A DNA stretch of 64,000 nucleotides from Xestospongia muta (GCA_963693285.1 OY848931.1:3390079-3454078), one strand, 5' to 3'. Positions 1-14,949 are shown, counted from the stretch's first letter. Made by a program: numbers and translations. Notes: a model not told the origin generated them from the letters alone.

Positions 1-211
1 GAGTTTTAATTGTCCACTATTACTAATAGTTTGTTTATGTTATGACACATAGTTCACAGTCCATAGTTAATTACAAATGTAGTTCTACTAACTACAACAT
101 TCTAATCAGTTTATAATTTATAACAGACTAATATCATATAATATCAATGAAATAGACATACTATAACAGTGTTTTGATTAATCTTCTTTCCCACACTACA
201 AAGTAAGCATA
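1..211 (+). promoter_or_regulatory. 5' flank of GPCR copy 1, duplicated upstream of copy 2
   Basis: This non-coding, AT-rich flank resembles 8770-8920, directly upstream of copy 2. The last 50 bases before the ATG, including a stretch ending CACTACAAAGTAAGCATA, are almost identical in both. Copies 3 and 4 do not share it. The proximal promoter was therefore duplicated with the gene for copies 1 and 2 only. No clear TATA box was identified. Confidence 0.5.
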
Positions 212-3200
212 ATGGCTAACTTACATCTTCAGACTGTGCTACTGTTCTCAATATATCATTTGTTGGTTAGTGGTTCTGATATCAAAGTGTAAGTTGGTGA
301 TTAGTTATTTCTAGTTAAGAGACTGTCTTTATTTTTGTAGTACAGCAACATTTAACATCAGATACAGCTCTGTTTGTAGCAATCTCCCTCCTATTGTACA
401 GCTCTCTAGCAGGTATATGAGATCTGAAGAGATGTTCTTCTCCAACTGGTACCTTGACTATTACTATATTGGTCAGTAATAAGACCAAATACAAAACACC
501 CACACACACACACACACACACTCTCTCTCTCTCTTCAGGTGATTGTAGTTCACATCAAAATGTCAGTTTACTGGTTCAAGCAGGTACTCAAGTTCAGTTT
601 AGACTAGAATTAGCAGCAGGAGAAACATGTGACTGCATTAATAATACTAACAGTGTTACTTTTACACTCCATGACAATTATAATACACCTTTCTCCTTCA
701 AGTGAGTAGAGCCTGTCTCCCTAACCATTTAAAAACAAACTCACTTTTTTCTCCTTAGTTATTCCCAACTATTTAATACTTCAGTTTATAACAGTATATT
801 CTGTGCAACTAATACAACTAAGATATATCTGACACAACCTATCAGAGTTCAGTCAATGGATATTAGTATGATTAGTAATAGTTTTATCAATGATACTACT
901 GCTAAATCTACTGCTATAGTAGTACAACCAGGAATATGTCCAGAAGATAACCAACAATGTCTACCTCTTAACCCTACGCAGATAAATGGCATGATGTATG
1001 TTTATATAATTATAATAACATTAATAACTTCTCTCTCTCTCTAGTGACTTAAAATTCTCATTAGTTCTTCAGTATACAGCAGACTCATTTGATATGTGTA
1101 AACCATTAGATGTACAAAATGAAGGTGTTCTCATTAAAGCACTAATGGACAATACTACAGTTGTTCCACTTCATTTCTATTATGTAAATGATGTACCATT
1201 TAATAATGATGGACGTATTCCCACAGTGACGTCCATTAACTCATCATTCCTTAATTTAACATATGATACTACTACATATACTGTCCCATTTACTGCCTCA
1301 TCAGCTGTTGGACCATATCTTTATAACATTACCATTAACAATGATCTACTGATAAATCAAAGAGTACGTTTTGCATGGAATCAGACATACTTTGCAATTC
1401 GTGCTAATTGTCATGTGTGGGCGTTAGACAACATCAGTATATCTCTACAACACAATGGATGTTATCGATACATATATCAACAAGATTTTAATAATGGGGA
1501 AATCCCTGGTTGGGATCTCATTAACTCAACTATCTCATTTAACTTTAATGAATGTGATAGTTCAAATGGTTGTCTTTATTTTACTGGTGGTCCTAACTAT
1601 GAAGGAGTAGCAAGTCGTCAAGCAACATCCCCAATGTTAGATCTTCAAGTTATTACACCTGTTACTCTACCATCTTCACCTACTACTTATAAAGAGAATA
1701 TTTGTAATAATGATGACAATATAATGTAAGTAATCTCTTTATATATCAATAAATACAATATATTTCTTTCTTCTCAGAATTATAAGTTTCTTACTTCAAT
1801 TAAGTCAATTCATTGGACCTGGTCCATGTACCGATAACTCACCTAATGTTATCCTTCTCTCTCTACATACTGAAGATACCTCATCACCTTTGGCATATTT
1901 TGTACCAGTGGGTAACAAATACTGGCCTTATTTTAATGGGAGTAGTTTATATAATGTTCCAATATACTCTCCTAGTAGTACTGAGAATACATTAATTACA
2001 ACATGTCTTAATAATAATATCAGTCAATTCTCATTGAGTTGGATACAAGAGAACTATACTATTAATAAAGATATCTGGAGTCTTAGTCAAGTCAATATAA
2101 CATTGGAACAATACGAGTTATGTTATAAGAATGAGTAAGTAATATCTCTTTATATTATGTTATAATATCTCTTTGTAGATCTTGGAGTCTTTATAATGGT
2201 AATATATCCCAATCATTATGTACTAATAAGAGTACATTGATGTTTGATAATGGAAATGGGTCATCACCACGTAGTGCTAATCTTTCTCTCTCCTATCATT
2301 GTGAGATATCATCAACTACTGTAACAACCTCTAGTATTGAACCCTCAGTAACAAGTATAACCAGTATGACCAGTATGACCAATACAACCAGTATTACAAT
2401 GACTGAAACAAGTATAACTGATCTGACAGTAACTAATTTAACTTCAACTGAAACAAGCAGCCCTAGTGTAACCAGTATGACCAGTCTTAACACAATTAAT
2501 ATAATATCCACTGAAACTATCGACTCTAATATAACCAGTCTTTCACCTATCGAAACCAGTTTAACCAGTTCTGATGTAACAATTAGTTCTAGTATGACTA
2601 GTCTTAGCACAATTGATATAAAATTCACTGAAACTATCAGCCCTAGTACAACCAGTACTTCATCTACTGAAACCAGTTTAACTAGTTCTGATATAAGAAT
2701 CAGTTCTAGTATGACCAGTCATAACCCAGTTGGTATAACATCCACTGAAACTATCAGCCCTAGTACAACCAGTACTTCACCTAATGAAACCAGTTTAACC
2801 AGTTCTGATATAACAATTGGTTCTAGTATGACCAGTCTTAACCCATTGGATATAACATCCACTGAAACTATCAGCCCTAGTACAACCAGTCTTTCATCTA
2901 CTGTAACCAGTTTAACCAGTTCTGATGTAACAATCAGTTCTAGTATGACTGGTTTTAACACAGTTAATATAACATCCACTGAAACCATTGGCCCTAGCAC
3001 AATCAATACTTCGCCTACTGAAACTAGTTCAACCAATTCTGATATAACAATCAGTTCTAGTATGACCAGTCTTAACCCATTGGATATAACATCCACTGAA
3101 ACTATCAACTCTAGTACAACCAGTACTTCACCTAATAAAACCAGTTTAACCAGTTCTGATATAACAATCAGTTTTAGTATGACCAGTCTTAGCACAATTG

Positions 3201-6200
3201 ATATAACATCCACTGAAACAATCAGCCCTAGTACAACTAGTCTTTCATCTACTGTAACCAGTTTAACCAGTTCTGATATAACAATCAGTTCTAGTATGAC
3301 CAGTCTTAACCCAGTTGATATAATATCCACTGAAACTATCGACTCTAATATAACCAGTCTTTCACCTATTGAAACCGGTTTAACCAGTTCTGATGTAACA
3401 ATTAGTTCTAGTATGACTGATTTTAACACAGTTAATATAACATCCACTGAAACCATTGACCCTAGCACAACCAATACTTCGCCTACTGAAACTAGTTTAA
3501 CCAATTCTGATATAACAATCAGTTCTAGTATGACCAGTCTTAACCCAGTTGATATAACATCCACTGAAACTATCAGCCCTAGTACAACCAGTACTTCACC
3601 TAATGAAACCAGTTTAACCAGTTCTGATATAACAATCAGTTCTAGTATGACCAGTCTTAACCCAGTTGATATAACATCCACTGAAACTATTAGTTCTAGT
3701 ACAACCAGTACTTCACCTATTGAAACCAGTGTAACCAGTTCTGATGTAACAATCAGTTCTAGTATGACTGGTTTTAACACAGTTGATATAATATCCACTG
3801 AAACCATTGGCCCTAGCACAACCAATACTTCGCCTACTGAAACTAGTTTAATCAATTCTGATATAACAATCAGTTCTAGTATGACCAGTTTTAACCCAGT
3901 TGATATAACATCCACTGAAACTATCAACTCTAGTACAACCAGTACTTCACCTAATGAAACTAGTTTAACCAGTTCTGATATAACAATCAGTTCTAATATG
4001 ACCAGTCTTAACCCATTGGATATAACATTCACTAAATCTATCAGCCCTAGTACAACCAGTCTTTCATCTACTGTAACCAGTTTAACCAGTTCTGATATAA
4101 CAATCAGTTCTAGTATGACTGGTTTTAACACAGTTGATATAACATCCACTGAAACTATTGGCCCTAGCACAACCAATACTTCGGCTACTGAAACTAGTTT
4201 AACCAATTCTGATATAACAATCAGTTCTAGTATGACCAGTCATAACCCAGTTGATATAACATCCACTGAAAATATTGGCCCTAGTACAACCAGTACTTCA
4301 CCTAATAAAACCAGTTTAACCAGTTCGGATATAACAATCAGTTCTAGTATGACCAGTCTTAGCACAATTGATATAACATCCACTGAAACTATCAGCCCTA
4401 GTACAACCAGTCTTTCATCTACTGTAACCAGTTTAACCAGTTTTGATGTAACAATCAGTTCTAGTATGACTGGTTTTAACACAGTTGATATAACATTCAC
4501 TAAATCTATCAGCCCTAATACAACTAGTACTTCACCTATTGAAACCAGTTTAACCAGTTCTGATGTAACAATCAGTTCTAGTATGACTGGTTTTAACACA
4601 GTTGATATAACATCCACTAAAACTATCAACTATAGCACAGCCAATACTTCACCTACTGAATCCAGTTTAACCAGTTCTGATATAAAAATCATTTCTAGTA
4701 TGACCAGTCTTAGCACAATTGATATAACATCCACTGAAATTATCAGCCTTAGTACAACCAATACTTCGCCTACTGAAACTGGTTTAACCAGTTCTGATAT
4801 AACAATCAGTTCTAGTATGACTGGTTTTAACACAGTTGATATAACATCCACTGAAACTATTGGCCCTAGTACAACCAATACTTCGCCTACTGAAAAAAGT
4901 TTAACCAGTTCTGATATAACAATCAGTTCTAGTATGACTGGTTTTAACACAGTTAATATAATATCCACTGAAACTATCAGCCCTAGTACAACCAGTACTT
5001 CACTTATTGAAACCAGGTTAAGTAGTTCTGATATAAAAATCAGTTCTAGTATGACCAGTCTTAACCCAGTTGATATAATATCCACTGAAACTATCAACAC
5101 TAGTACAACCAGTACTTCACCTAATGAAACCAGTTTAACCAGTTCTGATATAATAATCAGTTTTAGTATGACCAGTCTTAGCACAATTGATATAACATTC
5201 ACTAAATCTATAAGCCCTAGTACAACCAATACTTCACCTATTAAAACCAGTTTAACCAGTTCTGATATAAAAATCAGTTCTAGTATGACCAGTCTTAACC
5301 CAGTTGATATAACATCCACTGAAACTATCAACACTAGTACAACCAGTACTTCACCTAATGAAACCAGTTTAACCAGTTCTGATATAACAATCAGTTCTAG
5401 TATGACTAGTCTTAGCACAATTGATATAACATCCACTAAAACAATCAAATCTAGTATGATCAGTGTTACTGAAACAAGTATAACTAGTATGACCAGTGTT
5501 ACTGAAACAAGTATAACCAGTATGACCAGTGTTACTGAAACAAGTATAACCACTATGACCAGTACAAACATTATATCTACACCATCTCCAAGTCCTATAA
5601 CTTGTTCTACTGATGGTATATGGCCAGAGACACTACCAGGTCATAATGTCACTGGTTTTTACTGTTATAAAGGAACTGTTAATGGTAAATGATAACTTCT
5701 CTTCTCCTTACATTATAATCCTCTCTAACAGGTACCAGACTATGTAAACAAGATGGAAACTGGGATGATAATATTTATTGTTTTACTAGTGAACAATTTA
5801 ATACTGTATTGTCAAAAGTATAGCACTAATATAATTTATAATATCATCTCTCACTCTATTACATACACAGATCAATAGTTCTTCTATAACAGCTTTGGAA
5901 ATATTAAGTGAAAATAATGAAGATATAACAGTTGATGAAACCATTTTCTTATTGTCTACTATTGTTAATAACCAGTTAATCCAGTCACCAGAACCTGTTT
6001 CTATTAATTTCACTAAGGTATCTATAGTCATAATATTGTATGTTATATTAGATTATTACAGTATTTTAATACTGTGATCATTAATTTACTAACCAATGAG
6101 AATATTTCTGATGACAAGGTAAGGTCTATTGTTTACATAGCATCAATTACATGACTCATGATTACATCATTAATAATTATATTACTAATTACAGGATAAA

Positions 6201-8484
6201 AGACAATCTATTGGTAGTCAACTCCTCCTAACATTAGATCTATTTGCACTATATCTCTATAATACTACAGGACTACAGATGATAGGAGATACTATTGGTA
6301 GGTATATATATATATATATATTAGTTGTATACTCTATGTCTCTCTTGTATATATAGCATTTACTGTTAAAGAGATTACAAATATAACTGGTCCAATTCAA
6401 GCAATATCTGTTAATAATAATTCTATTACATTACTTCCTGATATATTTGATAATCTACCAGTTAAAATAGCTTCATTTTACTACCAAAATTTATCAAGAT
6501 GGTTACCTCCTGATCATCCTAACCAATCTATCATATCTCCAGTTCTCTCTTCTACTAATTGTACAGACTGTTCTATAACAGATCTGACTACACCAGTTAA
6601 CATCTTGTTTAACTTGTCTAGTCAACAGGTATAACAAGATATACTCAGTTGTCATAGCAACCATATCTTTTCTTCCTCTACACAGATATCAAGTAGCGAT
6701 AACTTATCTTGTGTATATTGGAAGTTTGAATTGTACATAATCTTATCAGTAATATATTGAGTGTATTATATCTCCTATTAGATCTGATATAACATTACCA
6801 AGTGGTGAGTGGAACAGTAATGGGTGTAGTCTTATTAGTCAAGAGGGTTCAACAGTAAGATGTCAATGTGATCATCTAACACACTTTGCTATTCTACTTA
6901 GTCCAGGAGTACCAGTATGTCTGTCAATATGTCTGTATTTATAACTGTCCATTTTATAGGTTAGTGACAAAGATCATAAGATCCTTCAAACTATAGGAGT
7001 TGTGTTATTACCTATCTCTCTGATATGTATGTTACTGACAATATTGACCTATCTTTGTATGAGGTAAGGCACACACACACACATATATATCAGTGATAGT
7101 ATATCTGTCCATAGATCACTGTGGAGTATGAGGAACTATATTCATGTTATGTTATGTAGTAATTTATTGATAGCACAACTTCTATTTGTAGTTGGTATTG
7201 AACAAACCAAGTATTGGGTATGTATGTAGTCATGTGACTGTCACATGATTCTTGCTGTCATTTAGTATGTGTGTTCATCAATAGCTGTAGTACTGCAGTA
7301 CACATTTCTAGTGACATTTATGTGGATGTTAATGGAGGGTGTGGTCTTATATGTTGCTCTGGTTAGGGTTTTCATTAAACATCCTAAACGTTACATAGTG
7401 TGTTTTACACTATTGAGTTATGGTCTGTTAAATATATTAATTAATTTCCTAATTGTAAATCTTATTCTATTCAGGTATTCCTGGAGTATATATGTTAATT
7501 ATAGTACCTATTGGATATCTTGTTGGTATTGATGAAAACCACAGCCATTACTTGTTATACGAGAATAAAAAACTGGTTGCGTTAGTAATAGTAGTTATAT
7601 AATTATTTAATGATAGTAAGTATTTTGTAGATGTTGGTTGAATTATGAGAGTGGATTTATATGGTCATTTATTATACCAGTTATCTTAATACTACTAGTA
7701 AGTTTAATGGATGGACAGACAAATGTAATGTTACATTATCAGGTCAATATTGGTTTTTTCATCATGTCTATTGTTATAATGAGAAGACATCAAAAATCAC
7801 AACAACATAAATCTAAAGTTGATAATATGAAGTAAGATGTATTTAAATTTCTAAATTAATATTGTTGTTTGTTAGATATTGGTTGAAGTCATCTATATCA
7901 CTTACTATAGTGATGGGTATAGGATGGCTAGCTAATGTTCTTTTCTTTACTGACAAATTACTGTTCATTGCATATATAATGACAGTCTTTATTGCTGGTC
8001 AAGGTATTATTATCTTCATACTTTATGTCCCTCTATCTAAACATGTAAGTATCTGTTTATCACTAGTAGAAGATAAATGATACACACACACACATGCAGG
8101 TAAGAGAGGCTTACTCAAGATGGTGGCATAATCAACAAAATAACTATCAATTTCTTGGTAAATTATCTTTAACCAAATCAACTTTAATGCAGACATCAGT
8201 AAGTTACAATGATGTCATAATGACATCATGATATTTATTTGTTTACAGGATAGTGGTAAAAATGGTGTAGGATTAGTTCCTACTGGTAATATCTATGGAC
8301 AATATACTCTTGGAACATTTGATGGTATATATCCATTATATAACTATTGATTCATTGTTTATTATTAGAGAGTAATGTAGATACTGTAGAGAAATCTACA
8401 TTGAATAATGACGATCAAAATAAAGAAATTGAACTTTCATTGTCATACACTAATGAAGGGGCTGAAAAATATCTTAATTTATAA
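212..8484 (+). CDS. Adhesion-type GPCR, copy 1: reelin-like ectodomain, giant mucin-like stalk, HormR, GPS, 7TM
   Basis: Multi-exon gene of roughly 2,300 residues. The ATG at 212 opens a signal peptide (MANLHLQTVLLFSIYHLLVS). Exons traced by frame: 212-288, 341-471, 539-701, 759-995, 1045-1725, 1778-2134, 2179-5684, 5732 onward. Exons 2-6 resemble reelin-type repeats (FAWNQTYF..VWALDNISI; C..NGCLYFTGG). Exon 7 is a Ser/Thr-rich stalk of 39-residue repeats ending in a HormR domain (C..DGIWPET..G, then C..DGNW). GAIN-like exons lead to a GPS (CVYWKFE..CQCDHLTHFA), and the HLT triad predicts self-cleavage. Seven membrane segments include the family-typical CWLNYESGFIW, and a short cytoplasmic tail follows. 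Ligand and signalling are unknown. It is the first of four tandem paralogues. The family call is firm; the reelin-like reading is inference. Confidence 0.85.
2490..5460 (+). repeat. 117-bp coding tandem repeat (39-residue Ser/Thr-rich unit), about 25 copies
   Basis: Within exon 7 of GPCR copy 1 a 117-bp unit repeats in frame. It can be followed by recurrences of TCCACTGAAACTATCAGCCC, for example 117 bases apart near 2740 and 2857. The protein unit contains SSDITISSSMTSL and STETISPSTTS and is rich in Ser, Thr and N-x-S/T sites, as expected of an O-glycosylated, extended mucin-like stalk. Units differ by single substitutions and come in sub-types (MTSLNPVDIT, MTGFNTVDIT, MTSLSTIDIT) that alternate irregularly. 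That pattern suggests unequal crossover or conversion among units. Confidence 0.9.
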
Positions 8485-8920
8485 TAATCATTTGAATTTA
8501 CTGAGGATATTAATATCTTTAATGACTGATATTATATTATAATATATTATTATATCTAATGTTTTATTGTATTAATTGTTTATATCATTGTATTTATAGT
8601 GTTATTATAAGAAATAAAAACTGCTACAATGAACATTTTTAATATTTCTATCCTCTCTCATTTGGAGTGTGTTCTGATTAGTTCACTTAATCTGATCTAA
8701 CTAGATAAACAAGTTTGTTTATTATTTACCACCAGTCAAAACATGGAGGAGATAAGTGACGCCAACAATGTCAAGTGTTAATTGTGCACCATTGCTAACA
8801 GTTTGTTTATGTTAGCTGTAAAGTCAACAGGATACATAGTTCACAGTTCATAGTTCATTACACATGTACTATAACAGTGTTTTGATTAATCTTCTTTCCC
8901 ACACTACAAAGTAAGCATAA
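8485..8920. other. Spacer between GPCR copies 1 and 2
   Basis: This holds the 3' UTR of copy 1, with an AATAAA signal near 8613 followed by a less AT-rich stretch. From about 8770 it holds a promoter-proximal sequence copied from the start of the window. No other gene is seen. Confidence 0.55.
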
Positions 8921-9211
8921 TGGCTAACTTACATCTTCAGACTGTGCTACTGTTCTCAATATATCATTTGTTGGTTAGTGGTTCTGATATCAAAGTGTAA
9001 GTTGGTGATTAGTTATTTCTAGTCAAGAGACTGTCTTTATTTTTGTAGTACAGCAACATTTAACATCAGATACAGCTCTGTTTGTAGCAATCTCCCTCCT
9101 ATTGTACAGCTCTCTAGCAGGTATATGAGATCTGAAGAAACATTCTTCTCCAACTGGTACCTTGACTATTACTATATTGGTCAGTAATAAGACCAAATAA
9201 AAAATACCCAC

Positions 9212-9242
<31 letters not shown>

Positions 9243-12200
9243 TTAGGCGATTGTAGTTCACATCAAAATGTCAGTTTACTGGTTCAAGAAGGTACTCAAG
9301 TTCAGTTTAGACTAGAATTAGCAGCAGGAGAAACATGTGACTGCATTAATAATACTAACAGTGTTACTTATACACTCCATGATGATTATAATATACCTTT
9401 CTCCTTCAAGTGAGTAGAGCCTGTCTCCCTAACCATTTAAAAACAAAACTCACTTTTTCTCCTTAGTTATTCCCAACTATTTAGTACTTCAGTTTATAAC
9501 AGTCTATTCTGTGCAACTAATACAACTAGGATATATCTGACACAACCTATCAGAGTTCAGTCAATGGATATTAGTATCATTAGTAGTAGTTTTATCAATG
9601 ATACTACTGCTAAATCTACTGCTATTGTAGTACAACCAGGAATATGTCCAGAAGATAATCAACAATGTCTACCTCTTAACCCTACACAGATAAATGGCAT
9701 GATGTATGTTTATATAATTGTAATAATATTAATAAATTCTCTCTCTCTCTAGTGACTTAAAATTCTCATTAGTTCTTAACTATACAGCAGACCCACTTGA
9801 CTCATGTAAAACATTAGTTAAACAAAATGAAGGTGTTCTCATTAAAGCATTAATAGACAGTACTACAGTTGTTCCACTTCACTTTTATTATGCAGCCAGA
9901 TCACCAGATAATAATGGTAAACAAAAGATTCCCACAGTGACGTCCATTAACTCATCATTCCTTAATTTAACATATGATACTACTATATATACTGTCCCAT
10001 TTACTGCCTCATCAGCTGTTGGACCATATCTTTATAACATTACTATTAACAATGATCTACTGTTGAATCAAAGAGTACGTTTTGCATGGAATCAGACATA
10101 CTTTGCAATTCGTACTAATTGTGATGTGTGGGCGTTAGACAACATTAGTGTATCTCTACAACACAATGGCTGTTATCGACACATATATCAACAAGACTTT
10201 AACAATGAGGAAACCCCTGATTGGGATCTCATTAACTCAACTATCTCATTTAACTCTACTGAATGTGATAGTTCAAATGGTTGTCTTTATTTTACTGGTG
10301 GTCCTAACTATGAAGGAGTAGCAAGTCGTCAAGCAACATCCCCAATGTTAGATCTTCAAGTTATTACACCTGTTACTCTACCATCTTCACCTACTACTTA
10401 TAAAGAGAATATTTGTAATAATGATGACAATATTATGTAAGTAATATCTTTATATATCAATAAATACAATATATTTCTTTCTTCTCAGAATTATAAGTTT
10501 CTTACTTCAATTAACTCAATTCATTGGACCTGGTCCATGTACTGATAACTCACCTAATGTTATCCTTCTCTCTCTACATACTGAAGATACCTCATCACCT
10601 TTGGCATATTTTGTACCAGTGGGTAACAAATACTGGCCTTATTTTAATGGGAGTAGTTTATATAATGTTCCAATATACTCTCCTAGTGGTACTGAGAATA
10701 CATTAATTACAACATGTCTTAATAATAATATCAGTCAATTCTCATTGAGTTGGATACAAGAGAACTATACTATTAATAAAGATATCTGGAGTCTTAGTCA
10801 AGTCAATATAACATTGAAACAATATGAGTTATGTTATAAGAATGAGTGAGTAATATCTCTTTATATTATGTTATATCATCTCTTTGTAGATCTTGGAGTC
10901 TTTATAATGGGAATATATCCCAATCATTATGTACTAACAAGAGTACATTGATGTTTGATAATGGAGATGGGTCATCACCACGTAGTGTTAATCTTTCTCT
11001 CTCCTATCATTGTAAGATATCATCAACTACTTTAACAACCTCTAGTATCGAACCCTCAGTAACAAGTATAACCAGTATGACCAGTATGACCAATACAACC
11101 AGTATTACAATGACTGAAACAAGTATAACTGATCTGACTGCAACTAATTTAACATCAACTGAAACAAGCAGCCCTAGTGTAACCAGTATGACCAGTCTTA
11201 ACACAATTGATATAACATCCACTGAAACTATCGACTCTAGTATAACCAGTCTTTCACCTATTGAAACCAGTTTAACCAGTTTTGATGTAACAATTAGTTC
11301 TAGTATGACTAGTCTTAGCACAATTGATATAAAATTCACTGAAACTATCAGCCCTAGTACAACCAGTACTTCACCTAATGAAACCAGTTTAACCAGCCTT
11401 AGTATAACCATTATTGGACCCACTAAAACCAATATGACCAGTTCTGATATAAAACCTCCTGAAACAATTAGTTCTAGTATGACCAGTCTGACCAGTATTA
11501 CTGGAACAAGTATGACCAGTTTTATCACAGTTGATGTATCATCCTTTGAAATAATTGGCCCTAGTACAACCAGTACTTCACCCATTGAAACATGTTTAAC
11601 TAGTTCTGATATAATAATCAGTTCTAATATGACTGTTCTAACCAGTTCAGATATGACATCCTCTGAAACAAGCAAATCTAGTATGACCAATGTTACTGAA
11701 ATAAGTATAACTAGTATGACCAGTATAACCAGTATGACCAGTACAAACGTTATATCTACACCATCTCCAAGTATGACCAGTATTGAAACAAGTAGTTTTA
11801 GTATAACCAGTATAACCAGTATGACCAGTATTACTGAAAAAAGTATAACCAGTATGTTCAGTACAAACATTATATCTTCTCCATCTCCAAGTCCTATAAT
11901 TTGTTCTACTGATGGTATATGGCCAGAGACACTACAAGGTCATAATGTCACTGGTTTTTACTGTTATAAAGGAACTGTTAATGGTAAATGATAACTTATC
12001 CTTACATTATAATCCTCTCTAACAGGTACCAGACTATGTAAACAAGATGGAAACTGGGATGATAATATTTATTGTTTTACTAGTGAACAATTTAATACTG
12101 TATTATCAAAAGTATAGCACTAATATAATTTATAACATCATCTCTCACTCTATTACATACACAGATCAATAGTTCTTCTATAACAGCTTTGGAAATATTA

Positions 12201-14774
12201 AGTGAAAATAATGAAGATATAACAGTTGATGAAACCATTTTTTTATTGTCTACTATTGTTAATAACCAGTTAATCCAGTCACTAGAACCTGTTTCTATTA
12301 ATTTCAATAAGGTATCTATAATCATAATATTGTATGATATATTAGATTATTACAGTATTTTAAAAAAGTGATCATTAATTTACTAAACAGTGAGAATATT
12401 CCTGATGACAAGGTAAGATCTATTGTTTACATAGCACCAATTACATGACTCATGATTACATCATTAATAATTATATTACTAATTACAGGATAAGAGGCGA
12501 TCTATTGGTAGTCAACTCCTCCTAACATTAGATCTATTTGCACTATATCTCTATAATACTACAGGACTACAGATGATAGGAGATACTATTGGTAGGTATA
12601 TATATATATTAGTTGTATACTCTATGTCTCTCTTGTATATATAGCATTTACTGTTAAAGAGATTACAAGTATAACTGGTCCAACTCAAGCAATATCTGTT
12701 AATAATAATTCTATTACATTACTTCCTGATATATTTGATAATCTACCAGTTAAAATAGCTTCATTTTACTACCAAAATATATCAAGATGGTTACCTCCTG
12801 ATCATCCTAACCAATCTATCATATCTCCAGTTCTCTCTTCTACTAATTGTACAGACTGTTCTATAACAGATCTGACTACACCAGTTAACATCTTCTTTAA
12901 CTTGTCTAGTCAACAGGTATAATGAGACATACTCAGTTATCATAGCAACCATATCTCTTCTTCCTCTACACAGATATCGAGTAGCAATAATTTAACTTGT
13001 GTATATTGGAAGTTTGAATTGTACATAATCCTATCAGTAATATATTGAGTGTATTATATCTCCTATTAGATCTGATATAACATTACCAAGTGGTGAGTGG
13101 AACAGTAATGGGTGTGATCTTATTAGTCAAGAGGGTTCAACAGTAAGATGTCAATGTGATCATCTAACACACTTTGCTATTCTACTTAGTCCAGGAGTAC
13201 CAGTATGTCTGTCTGTATGTCTGTATATATAACTGTCCATTTTATAGGTTAGTGACAAAGATCGTAAGATCCTTCAAACTATAGGAGTTGTGTTATTACC
13301 TATCTCTCTGATATGTATGTTACTGACAATATTGACCTATCTTTGTATGAGGTAAGGCACACACACACAGATATATCAGTGATAGTATATCTGTCCATAG
13401 ATCACTGTGGAGTATGAGGAACTATATTCATGTTATGTTATGCAGTAATTTATTGATAGCACAACTTCTATTTGTAGTGGGTATTGAACAAACCAAGTAT
13501 TGGGTATGTAGTCATGTGACTGTCATGTGATTATTGCTGTCATTTAGTATGTGTGTTCATCAATAGCTGTAGTACTGCAGTACATGTTTCTAGTGACATT
13601 TATGTGGATGTTAATGGAGGGTGTGGTCTTATATGTTGCTCTGGTTAGGGTTTTCATTAAACATCCTAAACGTTACATAGTGTGTTTTACACTATTGAGT
13701 TATGGTCTGTTAATTATATCTATTAATTTCCTAATTGTAAATCTTATTCTATTCAGGTATTCCTGGAGTATATATGTTAATTATAGTACCTATTGGATAT
13801 CTTGTTGGTATTGATGAAAACCACAGCCATTACTTGTTATACGAGAATGAAAAACTGGTTGCGTTAGTAATAGTAGTTATATAATTATTTAATGATAGTA
13901 AGTATTTTGTAGATGTTGGTTGAATTATGAGAGTGGATTTATATGGTCATTTATTATACCAGTTATCTTAATACTACTAGTAAGTTTAATGGATGGACAG
14001 ACAAATGTAATGTTACATTATCAGGTCAATATTGGTTTCTTCATCATGTCTATTGTTATAATGAGAAGACATCAAAAAAAACAAGTGAATAAAACTCAAC
14101 TTGAAAATATCAAGTAAGATATGTTATATTATAATGTTGTGTACTTGTATTTTCCTGTAGACATTGGTTGAAAGCATCTATATCACTTACTATAGTGATG
14201 GGTATAGGATGGCTAGCTAATGTTCTTTTCTTTAGTGACAAATTACTGTTCATTGCATATATAATGACAGTCTTTATTGCTGGTCAAGGTATTATTATCT
14301 TCATACTTTATGTCCCTCTATCTAAACATGTAAGTCTATTTATCACTAGTAGTGGATAAATGTTACAACACACACTCACACATATACAGGTAAGAGAGGC
14401 TTACTCAAGATGGTGGAGCAAACAACGAAATAACTATCAATTTCTCAGTAAACTATCTTTAACCAAATCAACTTTAATGCGGACATCAGTAAGTTACAAT
14501 GATGTCATAATGACATCATGACATTTACTTGTTTTCAGGTTAGTGGTAAAAATAGTGTAGGATCAGTTCCTACTGGTAATATCTATGGACAATATACTCT
14601 TGGAACATTTGATGGTATGTATCCATTATATAACTATTGATCCATTGTTTATTGTTAGAGAGTACAGCAGATATTTTAGAAAAATCTACTGATCTCATAA
14701 TATACAACATTGCCAATGAATCATCAACTGATGCAGAGGAAATAGAAAAAGAGAAAGAAAACAATCTTTTTTAA
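8921..14774 (+). CDS. Adhesion-type GPCR, copy 2: reelin-like ectodomain, short mucin-like stalk, HormR, GPS, 7TM
   Basis: Close paralogue of copy 1 with the same exon order and the same signal peptide from the ATG at 8921. The reelin-like exons are conserved (VRFAWNQTYF..DVWALDNISV near 10070-10160; NGCLYFTGG near 10280). The stalk exon (to about 11985) is far shorter because most of the 117-bp repeats are missing. HormR (DGIWPETLQG, DGNWDDN), GAIN-like exons, GPS (YWKFE..GEWNSNGC..CDHLTHFA) and the seven membrane segments follow. A few positions differ inside the 7TM (GLLIISINF in the read-through frame near 13710). The final tail exon encodes an acidic end (EEIEKEKENNLF) unlike copy 1. The frame is intact throughout, so it is probably functional. 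Confidence 0.83.
11040..11890 (+). repeat. Short degenerate Ser/Thr-rich stalk repeats of GPCR copy 2
   Basis: This homologue of the copy 1 stalk starts with the same non-repetitive TSITSMTSMTNTTSIT segment. It keeps only two or three recognisable 39-residue units, followed by irregular TSxTSMTS runs. It ends with IISSPSPSP just before the HormR cysteine, as in copies 1 and 4. The stalk is about 290 residues, against about 1,090 in copy 1. Confidence 0.8.
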
Positions 14775-14949
14775 ATTAAGATGTAATTATCAATATATAT
14801 ACTGTCCAAACAAATGTCATTAAGTGTTAGTAAATTCTTTTCACTGAGTATTAATTAAATAATTCTTTTAAAATTAAATATTGTTTTCATGTAAAAGAAT
14901 TATAACATCAAGTTATCTAACTTCACAAGCAAATAATTAAATAAACTCT

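Noticed and set aside
480..538. CA/CT microsatellite as a regulatory element
   Set aside because: It sits directly before an acceptor and serves as a long pyrimidine tract. The equivalent intron of copy 2 has a different CT tract.
2296..5571. Long antisense open frames (up to 495 codons, Leu/Val/Ile-rich) opposite the GPCR stalk
   Set aside because: They follow the same 117-bp period as the sense Ser/Thr repeat and exist because the complement of Ser/Thr codons lacks stops. They have no start context, splice signals or recognisable domain.
11007..11870. Antisense hydrophobic frame opposite the copy 2 stalk
   Set aside because: Same cause as in copy 1: a mirror of the sense repeat.
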